From Pontibacter vulgaris (GTDB lineage Bacteria; Bacteroidota; Bacteroidia; Cytophagales; Hymenobacteraceae), in NCBI RefSeq assembly GCF_022758145.1, contig NZ_JAJVDH010000003.1:868001-932000 (forward strand): a stretch of 64,000 bases of DNA, written 5' to 3'. Positions 17,685-26,583 of the stretch are shown here, in pieces. Within the stretch, counting starts at the first letter, position 1. Each line of letters begins with the position of its first letter. Below the pieces are notes generated by a model. The model was given only the letters and a program-made list of their open reading frames with translations, made no database searches and was not told the DNA's origin. The position numbers and the translations under genes were made by a program.

Positions 17685-18587
17685 CTACTCGGTAACTCCT
17701 TTCTTCAGCTTTTTCTTAGCCAGATTCTCCACGTACTCAATAATTTTGCCTGCTATGTCTTTCTGGGTGGCTTTTTCTATACCTTCCAGGCCAGGCGAAG
17801 AGTTAACTTCCAGAATAAGTGGCCCGCGCCTGGATTGCAGCATATCTACACCGGCTATACCCAAACCCATTGATTTTGCAGCCAGCAAGGCAGCAGCTTT
17901 TTCCTGGCGCGTTAACCTGATCAGGGTTGCCTTACCGCCACGGTGCAGGTTAGAACGGAATTCGCCCTCCTTGCCCTGCCGCTTCATGGCGCCTACCACT
18001 TCGCCGTTAACTATAAACGCACGAATATCAGCGCCTCCTGCCTCTTTTATAAATTCCTGCACAATAATGCGTGCCTTCAGGTTATGGAAAGCCTCAATTA
18101 CCGATTCAGCAGCTTTTTTGGTTTCTGCCAGCACAACGCCAAGTCCTTGTGTACCCTCCAGCAATTTAATTACAAGCGGAGCGCCGCCCACTTCTTTTAC
18201 CAGTTCGGAGGTTTCTTTGGAATAATTGGTGAAAGCTGTTTTAGGCATACCTAATCCGGCTCGGGAAAGAATCTGGAGGCTGCGCAGTTTATCGCGGGAA
18301 CGAACGATAGCCTGGGAGTCTACAGCACTTTTCACTTTCATCATCTCGAACTGGCGCACTACCGCTGTACCATAAAAAGTAACTGAAGCCCCGATACGTG
18401 GTATAACCGCATCTATACCCGTAAGGCGCTCACCTTTGTAAAGTATGTGCGGGTCGCCTTGCTCAATAATAAGGTCGCAACGCAAATGGTCGAGCACAAT
18501 GGCCTCGTGCCCCCGCGCTTGGGCTGCCTCTACCAAGCGGCGTGTAGAGTAAAGCCGCGGGTTGCGGGAGAGAATGGCTATTTTCAT
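17685..18587 (-). CDS. rimK: RimK family alpha-L-glutamate ligase-like ATP-grasp protein
   Basis: 300 residues, ATG at 18587. N-terminal pre-ATP-grasp domain ([18 protein letters not shown]), then the ATP-grasp fold with the Lys-containing glycine-rich loop [14 protein letters not shown] (about 143-156). The acidic Mg2+ ligands are in [15 protein letters not shown] near residues 255-270. In Escherichia coli RimK adds Glu residues to the C-terminus of ribosomal protein S6 and makes poly-alpha-glutamate. The substrate here is unknown. Middle gene of a tight three-gene operon, 6 bp after the protease gene and 1 bp before the M14 gene. Confidence 0.88.
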   Translation of the reverse strand: MKIAILSRNPRLYSTRRLVEAAQARGHEAIVLDHLRCDLIIEQGDPHILYKGERLTGIDAVIPRIGASVTFYGTAVVRQFEMMKVKSAVDSQAIVRSRDKLRSLQILSRAGLGMPKTAFTNYSKETSELVKEVGGAPLVIKLLEGTQGLGVVLAETKKAAESVIEAFHNLKARIIVQEFIKEAGGADIRAFIVNGEVVGAMKRQGKEGEFRSNLHRGGKATLIRLTRQEKAAALLAAKSMGLGIAGVDMLQSRRGPLILEVNSSPGLEGIEKATQKDIAGKIIEYVENLAKKKLKKGVTE

Positions 18588-18593
18588 AAAGGG

Positions 18594-19079
18594 TTACTTT
18601 TTCTGATTTTGTTTGATTTTATACTTTCTGGCAACGTTTTTACGGGAAACGTCAACTATAAACCGCTTTTGCAGAAGCTTGCGCCCAATCAGTACGGGAT
18701 ATTTCATATCGCTGCGGTCTGATAACGAAAATTCGGCCTCTATCAGCTCGTCGTATACCTGGATTTTTGTGGTAATAACGTAGCGTTGCTGTACTTCGCC
18801 AAAAGAGCTTTTTATATCGCGGAGGTGATACTCCGTAAATTCCAGCTTTTTGTGGTTGTACTGTGGGTGCGAAGGGTCCAGCAGGTCCAGGCAAATTACC
18901 TTGGTACCATCGGCGCGCACCTCTTCGTGTATATCAGAGCAATGGATAGCCGAAGTATAAGCGCCGGTATCCACTTTGGCTTCTATCTCGTCTATACCCA
19001 GCTCGGGGAAGGCTACTAATTCGCGCCGTCCTATGAGTTTTTTCTCTGGTTTGGGCTTCTTTTCGATATCCTCTTTCAT
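18594..19079 (-). CDS. RimB-like retropepsin-type (putative ATP-dependent zinc) protease
   Basis: 161 residues, ATG at 19079. Family COG4067: a single pepsin-like lobe with the catalytic VDTGAYTS motif (Asp37-Thr38-Gly39-Ala40) and the second conserved strand YPVLIGRKLL near the C-terminus. The N-terminus is short and Lys-rich with no signal peptide, so the protein is cytoplasmic. The annotation 'ATP-dependent zinc protease' is historical; the motif is that of an aspartic retropepsin. In Pseudomonas a related protein, RimB, works with RimK on ribosomal S6 modification. First gene of the operon with rimK and the M14 hydrolase. Confidence 0.87.
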   Translation of the reverse strand: MKEDIEKKPKPEKKLIGRRELVAFPELGIDEIEAKVDTGAYTSAIHCSDIHEEVRADGTKVICLDLLDPSHPQYNHKKLEFTEYHLRDIKSSFGEVQQRYVITTKIQVYDELIEAEFSLSDRSDMKYPVLIGRKLLQKRFIVDVSRKNVARKYKIKQNQKK

Positions 19080-19112
19080 CAGAGGCCAAGTTAATAATTT
19101 GAATTACGAATG

Positions 19113-19199
19113 ACGAATTATCAGGGTGGATTACATACTTGGGAAGTATAAATCAGCTTATACTTAATATACCCCGAAGTATAACTCCTGATAATTCGT
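19113..19199. repeat. Inverted repeat in the 19.1-kb intergenic region
   Basis: Perfect 13-bp arms, ACGAATTATCAGG (19113-19125) and its complement (19187-19199), 61 nt apart. A degenerate AATTACGAAT-type repeat surrounds both arms. Three AAGTATA/TATACTT copies lie between them. It separates two same-strand genes and has no T-run; it may be a relic of a small repeat element. Confidence 0.5.
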
Positions 19200-19215
19200 T
19201 ATCCGTACCTCGCAA

Positions 19216-20403
19216 TTACTTTTTGTATGTAATGCGGTAAATGGCATTGTTGCTGTCATCGGAAACAAGCATGGAGCCATCTTTCATAATGGCAACATCT
19301 ACCGGGCGGCCCCACTCTTTACCATCCTGCAGCCAGCCCTCGGCAAAAGCTTTATAGGTGGTTTTTCCGGCAGCATCCTGCGTTACAAGTGCTACGCGGT
19401 AACCAATTTTCTCGGAGCGGTTCCATGAGCCGTGTTCTGCAATAAACACCTGGTTTTTATACTCCGCCGGAAACATGTTGCCTGTGTAAAACTTCATACC
19501 TAACGAGGCTCCGTGCGGGCTTAATGTCTGCACCGGTTTTACAAATTCATCGCAGCTGCGCTGCTTGCCAAATTCTGGGTCTGCTATAGTGCCTGCGTGG
19601 CAGTATGGGTAACCAAAATGCTGGCCTTTTTTAGTAGCCCGGTTGAGTTCATCAGGCGGCATATTATCGCCGAGCATGTCGCGTCCATTATCGGTAAACC
19701 ATAGTTCTTTGGTTACCGGGTGCCAGTCAAAACCAACTGTATTCCGAACGCCTTCTGCATAAATCTCCTGCCCCGAGCCATCCGGGTTTATAGTTGTGAT
19801 AGAGGCATAAATTGGCTTTTCGGATTTGCAGATATTGCAGGGTGCACCTACAGGTACGTATAGTTTTCCATCAGGACCAAAGGCAATATACTTCCAGCCA
19901 TGGTGGGCATCGCTTGGATATTTATCGGTTACAACTTCATACTTGGGCTTGTTCCGATAGGTGTTCTCTATATCCGGGAAACGGAGAATGCGGTTGATTT
20001 CGGCCACATACAAGGCGCCGTCTTTCAGGGCCACGCCATTTGGTGAGTTAAGCCCCGATACTATTTCAACAGTTTCATCGGCTTTGCCATCTTTGTTTGC
20101 ATCTACTACGGCATATACTTTGTTGTCTTCGCGGGTACCCACAAACACAATTCCCGACGGGCTGATGGCCATAGAACGGGCATTCTTCACATTTTTGGCG
20201 TAGTAATCAATTCTGAAACCCTCTGGTAGTTTTATACGCTGCAGGTCTTTATCGATCGGGCCGGTTGGTATATTGGTGCTGTCGCTGCTGGCTACCGGCG
20301 GATTTTCTGTTTTAACATCCTGCTGCTTTTCATCATTAGACGTACATCCGATGCTTATACTTAAGAGGGCAAAGAAACAAAGGAAACTGACTGGTTTTTT
20401 CAT
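19216..20403 (-). CDS. PQQ-dependent sugar dehydrogenase-type lipoprotein (sorbosone dehydrogenase-like)
   Basis: 395 residues. The lipoprotein signal has its lipobox ending at Cys20 (SIGC). The mature protein is a six-bladed beta-propeller of the soluble glucose/sorbosone dehydrogenase family: RSMAISPSGIVFVGTRE, NSPNGVALKDGALYVAE, FTDNGRDMLGDNMPPDELN and FIAEHGSWNRS are the family landmarks. Such enzymes oxidise sugars with pyrroloquinoline quinone at the cell surface. Many Bacteroidota carry members without PQQ synthesis genes, so the true cofactor and substrate are unsure. Monocistronic by spacing. Confidence 0.85.
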   Translation of the reverse strand: MKKPVSFLCFFALLSISIGCTSNDEKQQDVKTENPPVASSDSTNIPTGPIDKDLQRIKLPEGFRIDYYAKNVKNARSMAISPSGIVFVGTREDNKVYAVVDANKDGKADETVEIVSGLNSPNGVALKDGALYVAEINRILRFPDIENTYRNKPKYEVVTDKYPSDAHHGWKYIAFGPDGKLYVPVGAPCNICKSEKPIYASITTINPDGSGQEIYAEGVRNTVGFDWHPVTKELWFTDNGRDMLGDNMPPDELNRATKKGQHFGYPYCHAGTIADPEFGKQRSCDEFVKPVQTLSPHGASLGMKFYTGNMFPAEYKNQVFIAEHGSWNRSEKIGYRVALVTQDAAGKTTYKAFAEGWLQDGKEWGRPVDVAIMKDGSMLVSDDSNNAIYRITYKK

Positions 20404-20502
20404 GGTTGTGGAGGTTAAGGCTTTAACTGATTATCAGGTTCAGGTACGTATACTATGGCAGGCACCGGGTGGTTTTACATAAGCCAAAGTAGGTGAACAA
20501 TA

Positions 20503-20521
20503 AATTCAGAAGTACTGAATT
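20503..20521. repeat. Short dyad between the hydrolase and PQQ genes
   Basis: AATTCAG and CTGAATT, 7-bp perfect arms with a 5-nt spacer, in the 147-bp gap. No T-run follows; a small operator or chance palindrome. Confidence 0.3.
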
Positions 20522-20550
20522 CTGCAAAGCCAATTTATACCTACCGTAAC

Positions 20551-21360
20551 TTATACTTCAGAAATGCGCTTCTGGTGCAGCATAGCAGCCACATCCTGCA
20601 ACAAGTGCGAGTGCCCGGTTTTAAGTATGATCAGCTCTCCCTGGTCCAGCGATTTCACAAATACTCCCACCCTTTTTGATTCGATGATCTGGTCATACTC
20701 GCCCAGGAACATGGTTACCGGTACGTTATACTTGTTCAGCAATTTCACGATCTTCCGTATGTCGAAACTCAGTTCCCGGAAGCCGATCCAGCTGCGGTAT
20801 ACGCGCAGGCGTTTCTCGGTGCTGTCCATCTGGTAGCGGGCAAAACGAATCAGGCTTTTGTGCACCATGTTATACTTGTGCAGCGCATCAAGCAGCTTAA
20901 AAAACAGGTTGGGCTTAAGTACAGTGCGTTTAAAAAGCTGCTGCATCCAGCCCGGATATGTGGCAATGTTATACCAGAAACTTGTTTTGATGCCGTCGGG
21001 CGCAATCAGGTATAGCTCCTGCACGCGTTCGGGCATTTGTTCTACCAGCGAAAGCGCAAACTTGCCTCCCATGCTAAAGCCCATCAGGGCAAAATTTTCA
21101 ATCCCCTCTTTTTCCAGGAAGTGCAGGATCATTCCGGCCAGGTATTCTTTGGTCAGGGGCAGATAATTTTTATGCAGATCGCTGTTGCCATGGAAGAAAA
21201 GATCGAAGGCGTAAATGGTATAATCGTTGCCCAGCGCCTGCTCCATAGGTTCGTAATAAGCGCTGCTTTGCCCATATCCATGAAAAGCCAGCATAGGCCT
21301 GCTGCCCCGGCCTATAACCCGGTAAAACAACCGCGACTTATTGTAGAGGATCTGGGGCAA
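20551..21360 (-). CDS. Alpha/beta hydrolase
   Basis: 269 residues. The only workable start is the TTG at 21360: a stop codon lies four codons upstream and the next Met is inside the fold. The alpha/beta-hydrolase landmarks are the oxyanion segment FHGYGQSS (about 26-33), the nucleophile elbow GFSMGG (Ser96), the acid in GEYDQI and His in KTGHSHLL near the C-terminus. Together these form an intact Ser-Asp-His triad. The substrate is not evident; the sequence is close to epoxide-hydrolase and esterase-type members. No cap domain of a known specific enzyme was recognised. Confidence 0.83.
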   Translation of the reverse strand: MPQILYNKSRLFYRVIGRGSRPMLAFHGYGQSSAYYEPMEQALGNDYTIYAFDLFFHGNSDLHKNYLPLTKEYLAGMILHFLEKEGIENFALMGFSMGGKFALSLVEQMPERVQELYLIAPDGIKTSFWYNIATYPGWMQQLFKRTVLKPNLFFKLLDALHKYNMVHKSLIRFARYQMDSTEKRLRVYRSWIGFRELSFDIRKIVKLLNKYNVPVTMFLGEYDQIIESKRVGVFVKSLDQGELIILKTGHSHLLQDVAAMLHQKRISEV

Positions 21361-21452
21361 GCTCTCGGATTAAAGGGTTACTACGTGTAAGTATAGAATG
21401 AGGCAGCAATTTTAGATCTGCCTGATTAAAGTATGAGTTTATACTTTAAGTA

Positions 21453-21995
21453 CTATAGTTTAGATACACCACCGGATACTACAAACTTCATCACTTCGCT
21501 GCTTGGCAGATCGAGGTAGGTTACGTTTGCCTTTGGCACTATAAAAAGCTCGCCTGAAAAGTTATAAGAGTGCGGAAAGTATACGGCCACTTTATCTTCT
21601 ATATTAATGTTCTGCAACGACTCCTGTGTTACAAAGCCCAGCTTATAGTTGTCAGATTCTTCCGACATTTTTACCATCACCGGCTTATTGAATTTCTGAT
21701 TATCACCAACAAAAGCATTGAACAGGTCTTTTATACTTGAATAGATGATGCTGATAAGCGGCACTTTATGCAGAATGCGCTCTGAGAGTATAATAAAAGG
21801 CTTTACCAAAAACGACGAGCTGATAAAACCAACCAGTGTTAGTAATGCCACCATCATCAGGATGCCCAGGCCAGGAACCCCCAGATCGAACATGGTATCA
21901 AGCCAGTCTATAATAGCCACCACAATCCAGATGGTGATGGAAATCGGGGCAATAATAAGGAGTCCGTTGAGGAAGTAGCGTAAAAAACGTTTCAT
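21453..21995 (-). CDS. DUF502 family membrane protein
   Basis: About 180 residues from the ATG at 21995 (MKRFLRYFLNGLL); a GTG five codons upstream is open but less likely. Two N-terminal transmembrane segments are clear (about 8-30 and 45-68), followed by a soluble beta-rich part with the family motifs VPLISIIYSSIKDL and VAVYFPHSYNFSGELFIVP. DUF502 proteins occur widely with no assigned role. It lies 83 bp downstream of ispH on the same strand, so it could be the last gene of the lipoprotein-cmk-ispH operon. Confidence 0.85.
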   Translation of the reverse strand: MKRFLRYFLNGLLIIAPISITIWIVVAIIDWLDTMFDLGVPGLGILMMVALLTLVGFISSSFLVKPFIILSERILHKVPLISIIYSSIKDLFNAFVGDNQKFNKPVMVKMSEESDNYKLGFVTQESLQNINIEDKVAVYFPHSYNFSGELFIVPKANVTYLDLPSSEVMKFVVSGGVSKL

Positions 21996-22078
21996 GTTTA
22001 TTTTGTTCACAAAAAAGGCCTTGCCGAAGCAAAGCCTAAATTAGCAATAATGCTTTATAGTTGATTATACTTTCCTGA

Positions 22079-22969
22079 TTACACTGTTTCTGCGTTCAGG
22101 GCTGTAATACCTTGTTGCACCTGTTGCATCAGCCACATTGGTGTTGAGGTAGCACCGCAAATACCTACACTGCCGGCATTCGCAAACCACTCTTTTTCCA
22201 GTTCTTCCTCGTTCTCTACAAAGTAGCTGTTCGGGTTGTGCTGCTTGCAAACGCTGTAGAGCGCTTTACCGTTAGAGCTTTTCTTGCCGCTCACAAACAC
22301 GATCACATCATGCTCGGTAGCAAATCTGGCCAGTTGTGGTTCGCGGTTAGATACCTGCCGGCAAATGCTGTCGTTAGCATCGAACACTGGCAAGGTACTA
22401 TCTTCGTTAGCTTGTTTTATACGCTCTTCTATTAAAGCCTTAATGTGGTAGAAACCTTTGGTGCTTTTTGTTGTCTGGCTGAAGAGTGTAACCGGGCGCT
22501 TAAAGTCGATCTTATCCAGATCTTCTTCGGTAGTTACAATAATGGCTTCGTCGCCGGTCTGGCCTGCAATGCCAATTACTTCTGCGTGCCCCACCTGGCC
22601 GTAAATTACGATCTGGCTGTTCTGGCTTTTACCTGAGTCATAGGCATGTTTAACGCGGTTCTGCAATTTCAATACTACAGGGCAGGATGCATCTATCAAC
22701 TCTATGTTATTTTCCAGGGCAGTTTTATATGTTTCCGGGGGCTCGCCGTGCGCTCTTATCAGCACTTTGCAATCGCGCAGGTTCTTAAGCTGTTCCCTGT
22801 CTATAATGCGAAGGCCTTTATCGTAGAGGCGCTTCACTTCCATGCCGTTATGTACAATATCTCCGAGGCAGTAAAGCTCTTCGCAATGCTCCATCTCGTC
22901 TTCAGCCATTTGTATGGCGAATTCTACACCAAAACAGTAGCCGGAGTTTTTATCAATTGTTACGTTCAT
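22079..22969 (-). CDS. ispH: 4-hydroxy-3-methylbut-2-enyl diphosphate reductase
   Basis: 296 residues, ATG at 22969. IspH (LytB) carries out the last step of the MEP pathway, reducing HMBPP to isopentenyl and dimethylallyl diphosphate. The three cysteines that hold the iron-sulfur cluster are Cys12 (SGYCFGV), Cys96 (DASCPVV) and Cys203 (DSICRQVSNRE). The substrate-binding histidines appear in DIVHNGM and RAHGEPP, and the TTKSTKGF segment is present. Length is normal. It begins 10 bp after the cmk stop, in the same operon; the pairing of cmk with ispH is common in Bacteroidota. Confidence 0.95.
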   Translation of the reverse strand: MNVTIDKNSGYCFGVEFAIQMAEDEMEHCEELYCLGDIVHNGMEVKRLYDKGLRIIDREQLKNLRDCKVLIRAHGEPPETYKTALENNIELIDASCPVVLKLQNRVKHAYDSGKSQNSQIVIYGQVGHAEVIGIAGQTGDEAIIVTTEEDLDKIDFKRPVTLFSQTTKSTKGFYHIKALIEERIKQANEDSTLPVFDANDSICRQVSNREPQLARFATEHDVIVFVSGKKSSNGKALYSVCKQHNPNSYFVENEEELEKEWFANAGSVGICGATSTPMWLMQQVQQGITALNAETV

Positions 22970-22979
22970 AGCTTACGCT

Positions 22980-23684
22980 TCAACTCTGCTGAACTGAAAT
23001 TTCTCTATCAATCAATTTGGACGTTACCTTATTCAGCACAAATTCTACCTGCTCATCAATTGCCATGTGCGATGTATCCAGTAAAAAGGCATCTTCGGCA
23101 CGGCGTAATGGGCTTTCAGTACGGGTTGAGTCTATCAGGTCGCGCTTTTCAAGGTTCTGCTTTATCTCCTCCAGGTTTACAAGCTGTTTTTTAGCAAGTA
23201 GTTCCTGTTGGCGGCGTTTAGCCCGGGTATCAACATCGGCAGTCATAAAGATCTTTACTTCTGCATCAGGAAATACAGCTGTGCCGATATCACGCCCATC
23301 CATTACCACACCACGGCGCCTGCCCATTTTTTGCTGCTGCGCTACCATGGCACGGCGCACTTCCACTATCACGCTCACTTCGCTTACCTGGTTCGATACA
23401 TACATTTTGCGTATCTCATCTTCCACGCTCAGTCCGTTAAGGAATACTTCGTTGCGTTTGGCCTTTGCGTTATAATGAAACGTAATATCAATATTATCTA
23501 GCGCTTCGCGGATCTCTTTCGGATTGGTAAACGAGACATGGTTCTGAAGAAAGTATAACGTAACCGCCCGGTACATGGCGCCAGTATCTATATAAGCATA
23601 GCCAAGTTCAGCTGCTACCAGTTTAGCGGTGGTGCTTTTACCGCATGAGGAGTAGCCGTCGATGGCGATAACGATTTTCTTCAT
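22980..23684 (-). CDS. cmk: Cytidylate kinase
   Basis: 234 residues from the ATG at 23684 (MKKIVIAIDGYSS), which gives the usual length; an earlier ATG at 23723 would run into the small upstream gene. P-loop GYSSCGKST at residues 10-18. The CMP-binding region shows YIDTGAMYRAVTL, MDGRDIGTAVFPDA and TADVDTRAKRR, all standard for CMP kinase. It phosphorylates CMP and dCMP for nucleotide synthesis. It sits between the small lipoprotein gene (17 bp upstream) and ispH. Confidence 0.94.
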   Translation of the reverse strand: MKKIVIAIDGYSSCGKSTTAKLVAAELGYAYIDTGAMYRAVTLYFLQNHVSFTNPKEIREALDNIDITFHYNAKAKRNEVFLNGLSVEDEIRKMYVSNQVSEVSVIVEVRRAMVAQQQKMGRRRGVVMDGRDIGTAVFPDAEVKIFMTADVDTRAKRRQQELLAKKQLVNLEEIKQNLEKRDLIDSTRTESPLRRAEDAFLLDTSHMAIDEQVEFVLNKVTSKLIDREISVQQS

Positions 23685-23701
23685 AATAAGCGAAATGGTA
23701 T

Positions 23702-23857
23702 TTAATTGGAATCGCAAGGACATGGCACTTTACCGCGCTTGCTCTTTTTCATGTATGAAGCCGTCTTTTTTTGCTGCGGTGTTTTTGTACTGCAACCGGA
23801 AAGTGTGCCCGTGGCCAGAAAACAGCCTACTATCAGGTATGAAATTATCTTTCTCAA
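23702..23857 (-). CDS. Small lipoprotein, first gene of the cmk-ispH operon
   Basis: A 51-codon frame that is easy to miss because it starts with TTG (23857; another TTG at 23866 is possible). The product has a basic N-terminus, a hydrophobic core and a lipobox LSGC, so it is a lipoprotein of about 30 mature residues. The mature part is rich in Lys and ends KRGKVPCPCDSN, with a PCPC motif. A perfect -7 box (23875-23882) lies just upstream, and cmk starts 17 bp after the stop. I know of no function for it. Support is the full signal and lipobox architecture rather than homology. Confidence 0.65.
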   Translation of the reverse strand: MRKIISYLIVGCFLATGTLSGCSTKTPQQKKTASYMKKSKRGKVPCPCDSN

Positions 23858-23874
23858 AACGACCAAATTTTATG

Positions 23875-23882
23875 CAAATATA
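23875..23882 (-). promoter_or_regulatory. -7 box of the lipoprotein-cmk-ispH operon
   Basis: TATATTTG on the minus strand matches TAnnTTTG fully, with a TTG 22 bp further upstream as a weak -33. The transcript would begin about 10 nt before the lipoprotein start codon. Confidence 0.55.
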
Positions 23883-23943
23883 AAGTAATTTACGGGTTCC
23901 TGCCCAACGGCAAGGCAATTAATCTGAATAACCACCTACTACC

Positions 23944-25581
23944 ATGCAAAGAGACTTTACCGTTAGCGGACGCATCATAAACCTGCACCAGCAAGAGATT
24001 TTTGAAGGCACAGTTCATGTGTCAAACGGCCGGATTTCGGAAATAGTTCGTGAGGCCACCTCTGCTACACATTATATTTTACCGGGCTTTGTTGATGCCC
24101 ACGTACACGTTGAAAGCTCTATGCTGGTACCTTCCGAGTTTGCCCGCCTGGCTGTTCCGCATGGCACGGTGGCAACCGTATCAGACCCACACGAGATCGG
24201 CAACGTACTTGGTGTAAAGGGCGTGGAGTATATGATTGAAAACGGTAAAAAAGTGCCTTTCAAGTTTTACTTCGGAGCCCCTTCGTGCGTGCCCGCCACT
24301 CCTTTCGAAACTGCCGGCGCTGAGATAACGGCCGCCGATATAGAAGAATTATTTAAGCGGGATGAAATAAAGTACCTGGCTGAAATGATGAACTGGCCCG
24401 GTGTTTTGCACCGCGACCCGGTGGTGATGGCGAAAATCGCCCTGGCCCAGAAGTATGGAAAAGCCGTTGATGGCCATGCCCCTGGTTTACGTGGCGAGCA
24501 GGCCAGGCTCTACGCTTCTGCCGGCATCACCACCGATCACGAATGCTTTACCGCCGAAGAAGCGCTGGATAAGCTGGCTGTTGGCATGAAAATACTGATC
24601 CGGGAAGGCAGCGCCGCCAAAAACTTTGAAGCCCTTATCCCGCTATTAGCTGAGCACTCCGACAACATCATGTTCTGCTCTGATGACAAGCACCCTGATA
24701 ACCTGGTAGAAGGCCACATTAACCTGTTGGTAAAACGCGCGCTGGCAAAAGGACATGACCTGTTCCACGTATTGAAAGCGGCAAGTATAAACCCGGTACA
24801 ACATTACAAACTGGAAGTAGGCCTGCTGCGCCAAAACGATCCAGCCGATTTTATACTTGTCGATAACCTGGACGATTTTAACATTGAAGCCACATACATT
24901 AACGGAGAGCTGGTAGCTGAAAAAGGCAATACGAACATAAAGTATAGCCCAAGTGAGGAAGTTAACAACTTTAATACAGAACCTAAAACAGCAGCCCAGT
25001 TTGCAATACCTGCCGCTGATGCTACAAGGATCAGGGTGATAGAAGCATTTGACGGGCAACTGATAACGCACGAAAGCTGGGCCACTCCTAAAGTTGATGC
25101 CGGAAGTATAGTTTCGGATGTGGAGCAGGATGTGTTGAAAATTACGGTAGTTAACCGTTACCAGAATGCAGAACCCGCTGTTGCATTCATCAAAAATGTT
25201 GGCTTAAAGCGCGGTGCCATTGCCTCCTCTGTTGGCCACGATTCGCATAACATTATTGCCGTTGGCATTGACGATGAAAGTATAACCCGTGCCGTTAACC
25301 TGATCATCGGCGCGAAAGGTGGCGTATCGGCGGTAGATGGTGAGCTGGAGCAGCTTTTGCCTTTACCGGTGGCTGGTATTATGTCGGCAGTGGATGGGTA
25401 TAAAGTGGCAGAAGCTTACTCGGCTATCGATAAAATGAGCAAAAACATGGGCAGCCAACTAGCCTCTCCTTTCATGACACTTTCTTTTATGGCCTTGCTG
25501 GTAATTCCATCGCTCAAACTCAGCGACAAAGGCTTGTTTAATGGCGATGTGTTCCAGTTTGTGCCGGTAACAGACAAATAA
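23944..25581 (+). CDS. ade: Adenine deaminase
   Basis: 545 residues, ATG at 23944, close to the family's usual 540-590. This amidohydrolase converts adenine to hypoxanthine and ammonia. Metal-binding marks are [14 protein letters not shown] (about 47-60), [10 protein letters not shown], and later DGHAPGL and [15 protein letters not shown]. The C-terminal adenine-deaminase domain includes [16 protein letters not shown] and GGVSAVDGE. It is divergent from the cmk operon and ends at a strong bidirectional terminator. Purine salvage in the cytoplasm is the known role of the family. Confidence 0.93.
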   Translation: MQRDFTVSGRIINLHQQEIFEGTVHVSNGRISEIVREATSATHYILPGFVDAHVHVESSMLVPSEFARLAVPHGTVATVSDPHEIGNVLGVKGVEYMIENGKKVPFKFYFGAPSCVPATPFETAGAEITAADIEELFKRDEIKYLAEMMNWPGVLHRDPVVMAKIALAQKYGKAVDGHAPGLRGEQARLYASAGITTDHECFTAEEALDKLAVGMKILIREGSAAKNFEALIPLLAEHSDNIMFCSDDKHPDNLVEGHINLLVKRALAKGHDLFHVLKAASINPVQHYKLEVGLLRQNDPADFILVDNLDDFNIEATYINGELVAEKGNTNIKYSPSEEVNNFNTEPKTAAQFAIPAADATRIRVIEAFDGQLITHESWATPKVDAGSIVSDVEQDVLKITVVNRYQNAEPAVAFIKNVGLKRGAIASSVGHDSHNIIAVGIDDESITRAVNLIIGAKGGVSAVDGELEQLLPLPVAGIMSAVDGYKVAEAYSAIDKMSKNMGSQLASPFMTLSFMALLVIPSLKLSDKGLFNGDVFQFVPVTDK

Positions 25582-25659
25582 GTATAATTTAGCCGGTGTT
25601 ATATTCCGGATCTAACTATGAAGTATGATTTCCAGCTATTTTAACTTTACAATTAGCCA

Positions 25660-25704
25660 TAAACAAGGAGAGGCGCTAACAACAATAGCGCCTCTCCTTG
25701 TTTA
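25660..25704. terminator. Bidirectional terminator between ade and the response regulator
   Basis: Perfect 19-bp stem (core AAGGAGAGGCGCTA), 7-nt loop. A/T-rich on both flanks between convergent genes. Confidence 0.85.
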
Positions 25705-25717
25705 TACTTTTTATACT

Positions 25718-26158
25718 TTAGTTTTTAGTCGTTATTTCCTTGTCTAAATATTTCTTCAGAAGTGCGTCTACTTTCTCCGCTGTCAGTGGCTTTGTCAGGT
25801 ATTCTGCTGCGTGTTTTTTCACACTTTGCATATCCTGCGGGTGATTAGAAGTGGTAAGCACCACCATTATTATCTTATCTCTGAAACTCTTGTTAAGGCG
25901 TTCGTAAAGGTCCAGCATCTCAAAACCATCCATTACCGGCATATTGATATCCAGAAAGATAAGTTCTGGCTGAAAATACTCTTTACTTGATCGTTCGTAG
26001 TTGTTATTACCTACATTATACAAATAATCGAAAGCCTGTTTGCCATTCACAAAGGTGCGAATATTCTCTGCCACATCCATCCTTTCCAGTAAACGCTGGT
26101 TCAGAAAATTGGTAGTCTCGTCGTCATCTATAAGCAGGATACCGGTAAGTTTTCTCAT
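25718..26158 (-). CDS. Single-domain response regulator (CheY-like)
   Basis: 146 residues, receiver domain only. Acidic pocket DDD at residues 11-13, phosphoacceptor Asp70 (LIFLDINMPVMDGFE), Thr102 (VLTTSN) and Lys123 (YLTKPL) are all present, so it should be phosphorylatable. The output is by protein contact, since no effector domain follows. An insertion of about 10 residues before the Asp strand (NNNYERSSKEYFQP) is usual for Bacteroidota stand-alone regulators. No histidine kinase is adjacent, so the partner is elsewhere. AGGAG 12 nt before the ATG is one of the few good ribosome-binding sites here. Confidence 0.9.
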   Translation of the reverse strand: MRKLTGILLIDDDETTNFLNQRLLERMDVAENIRTFVNGKQAFDYLYNVGNNNYERSSKEYFQPELIFLDINMPVMDGFEMLDLYERLNKSFRDKIIMVVLTTSNHPQDMQSVKKHAAEYLTKPLTAEKVDALLKKYLDKEITTKN

Positions 26159-26527
26159 GCTTTATATAAGCTCCTTTTCTATTTTATGTATGGGTAAATG
26201 GTAAAGGCAAAAACTTGCCTGTAACCTGGGTCGCCAATCTTTAAATCATTTTAAATAATTAAGTCGGCTTTTAAGTATTAGTAAAATACGTTGCAGTAGT
26301 AACAGTGTACATAACAGCAAATTCTGTTCCGGGTTTATTCTGGCACTGGCCTAAACCCTAAACGAAGGATATAAACAAAAATAAAAAAAATTATCCTTTT
26401 TTGGAAGCAATTTTCAAACTGGTTCAGGCTTTTGCTTACCTTCCTTAAATGCGTGGCCCCAATCTGATAAAGGCTGCTTTACGGCATAACAACTATAGTG
26501 TTAGCACAAAACGGGGTTTTAAACTAA
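26159..26527. other. Intergenic gap upstream of the response regulator
   Basis: About 370 bp without a credible gene. It must hold the response-regulator promoter. A loose inverted repeat (AAGGATA at 26365-26371, TATCCTT at 26392-26398) is followed by T6 and could be a weak terminator on the + strand. The DNA is AT-rich, and no RNA gene was recognised. Confidence 0.5.
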
Positions 26528-26555
26528 AAAGCCCGGAATATACATCCCGGGCTTT
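26528..26555 (-). terminator. Terminator of the CBS-type gene
   Basis: Nine-bp stem AAAGCCCGG/CCGGGCTTT with a 10-nt loop, followed on the minus strand by a T-rich run. It lies 29 bp past the stop at 26584. Confidence 0.8.
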
Positions 26556-26583
26556 CAAATATTATACTTGCTAAACTTTATAC

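Noticed and set aside
22238..23194. Three frames opposite ispH and cmk
   Set aside because: Shadows of two unmistakable essential genes.
26365..26398. A small RNA gene in the 26.2-26.5 kb gap
   Set aside because: Only a weak hairpin with T-run is seen; no known RNA family pattern and no promoter.
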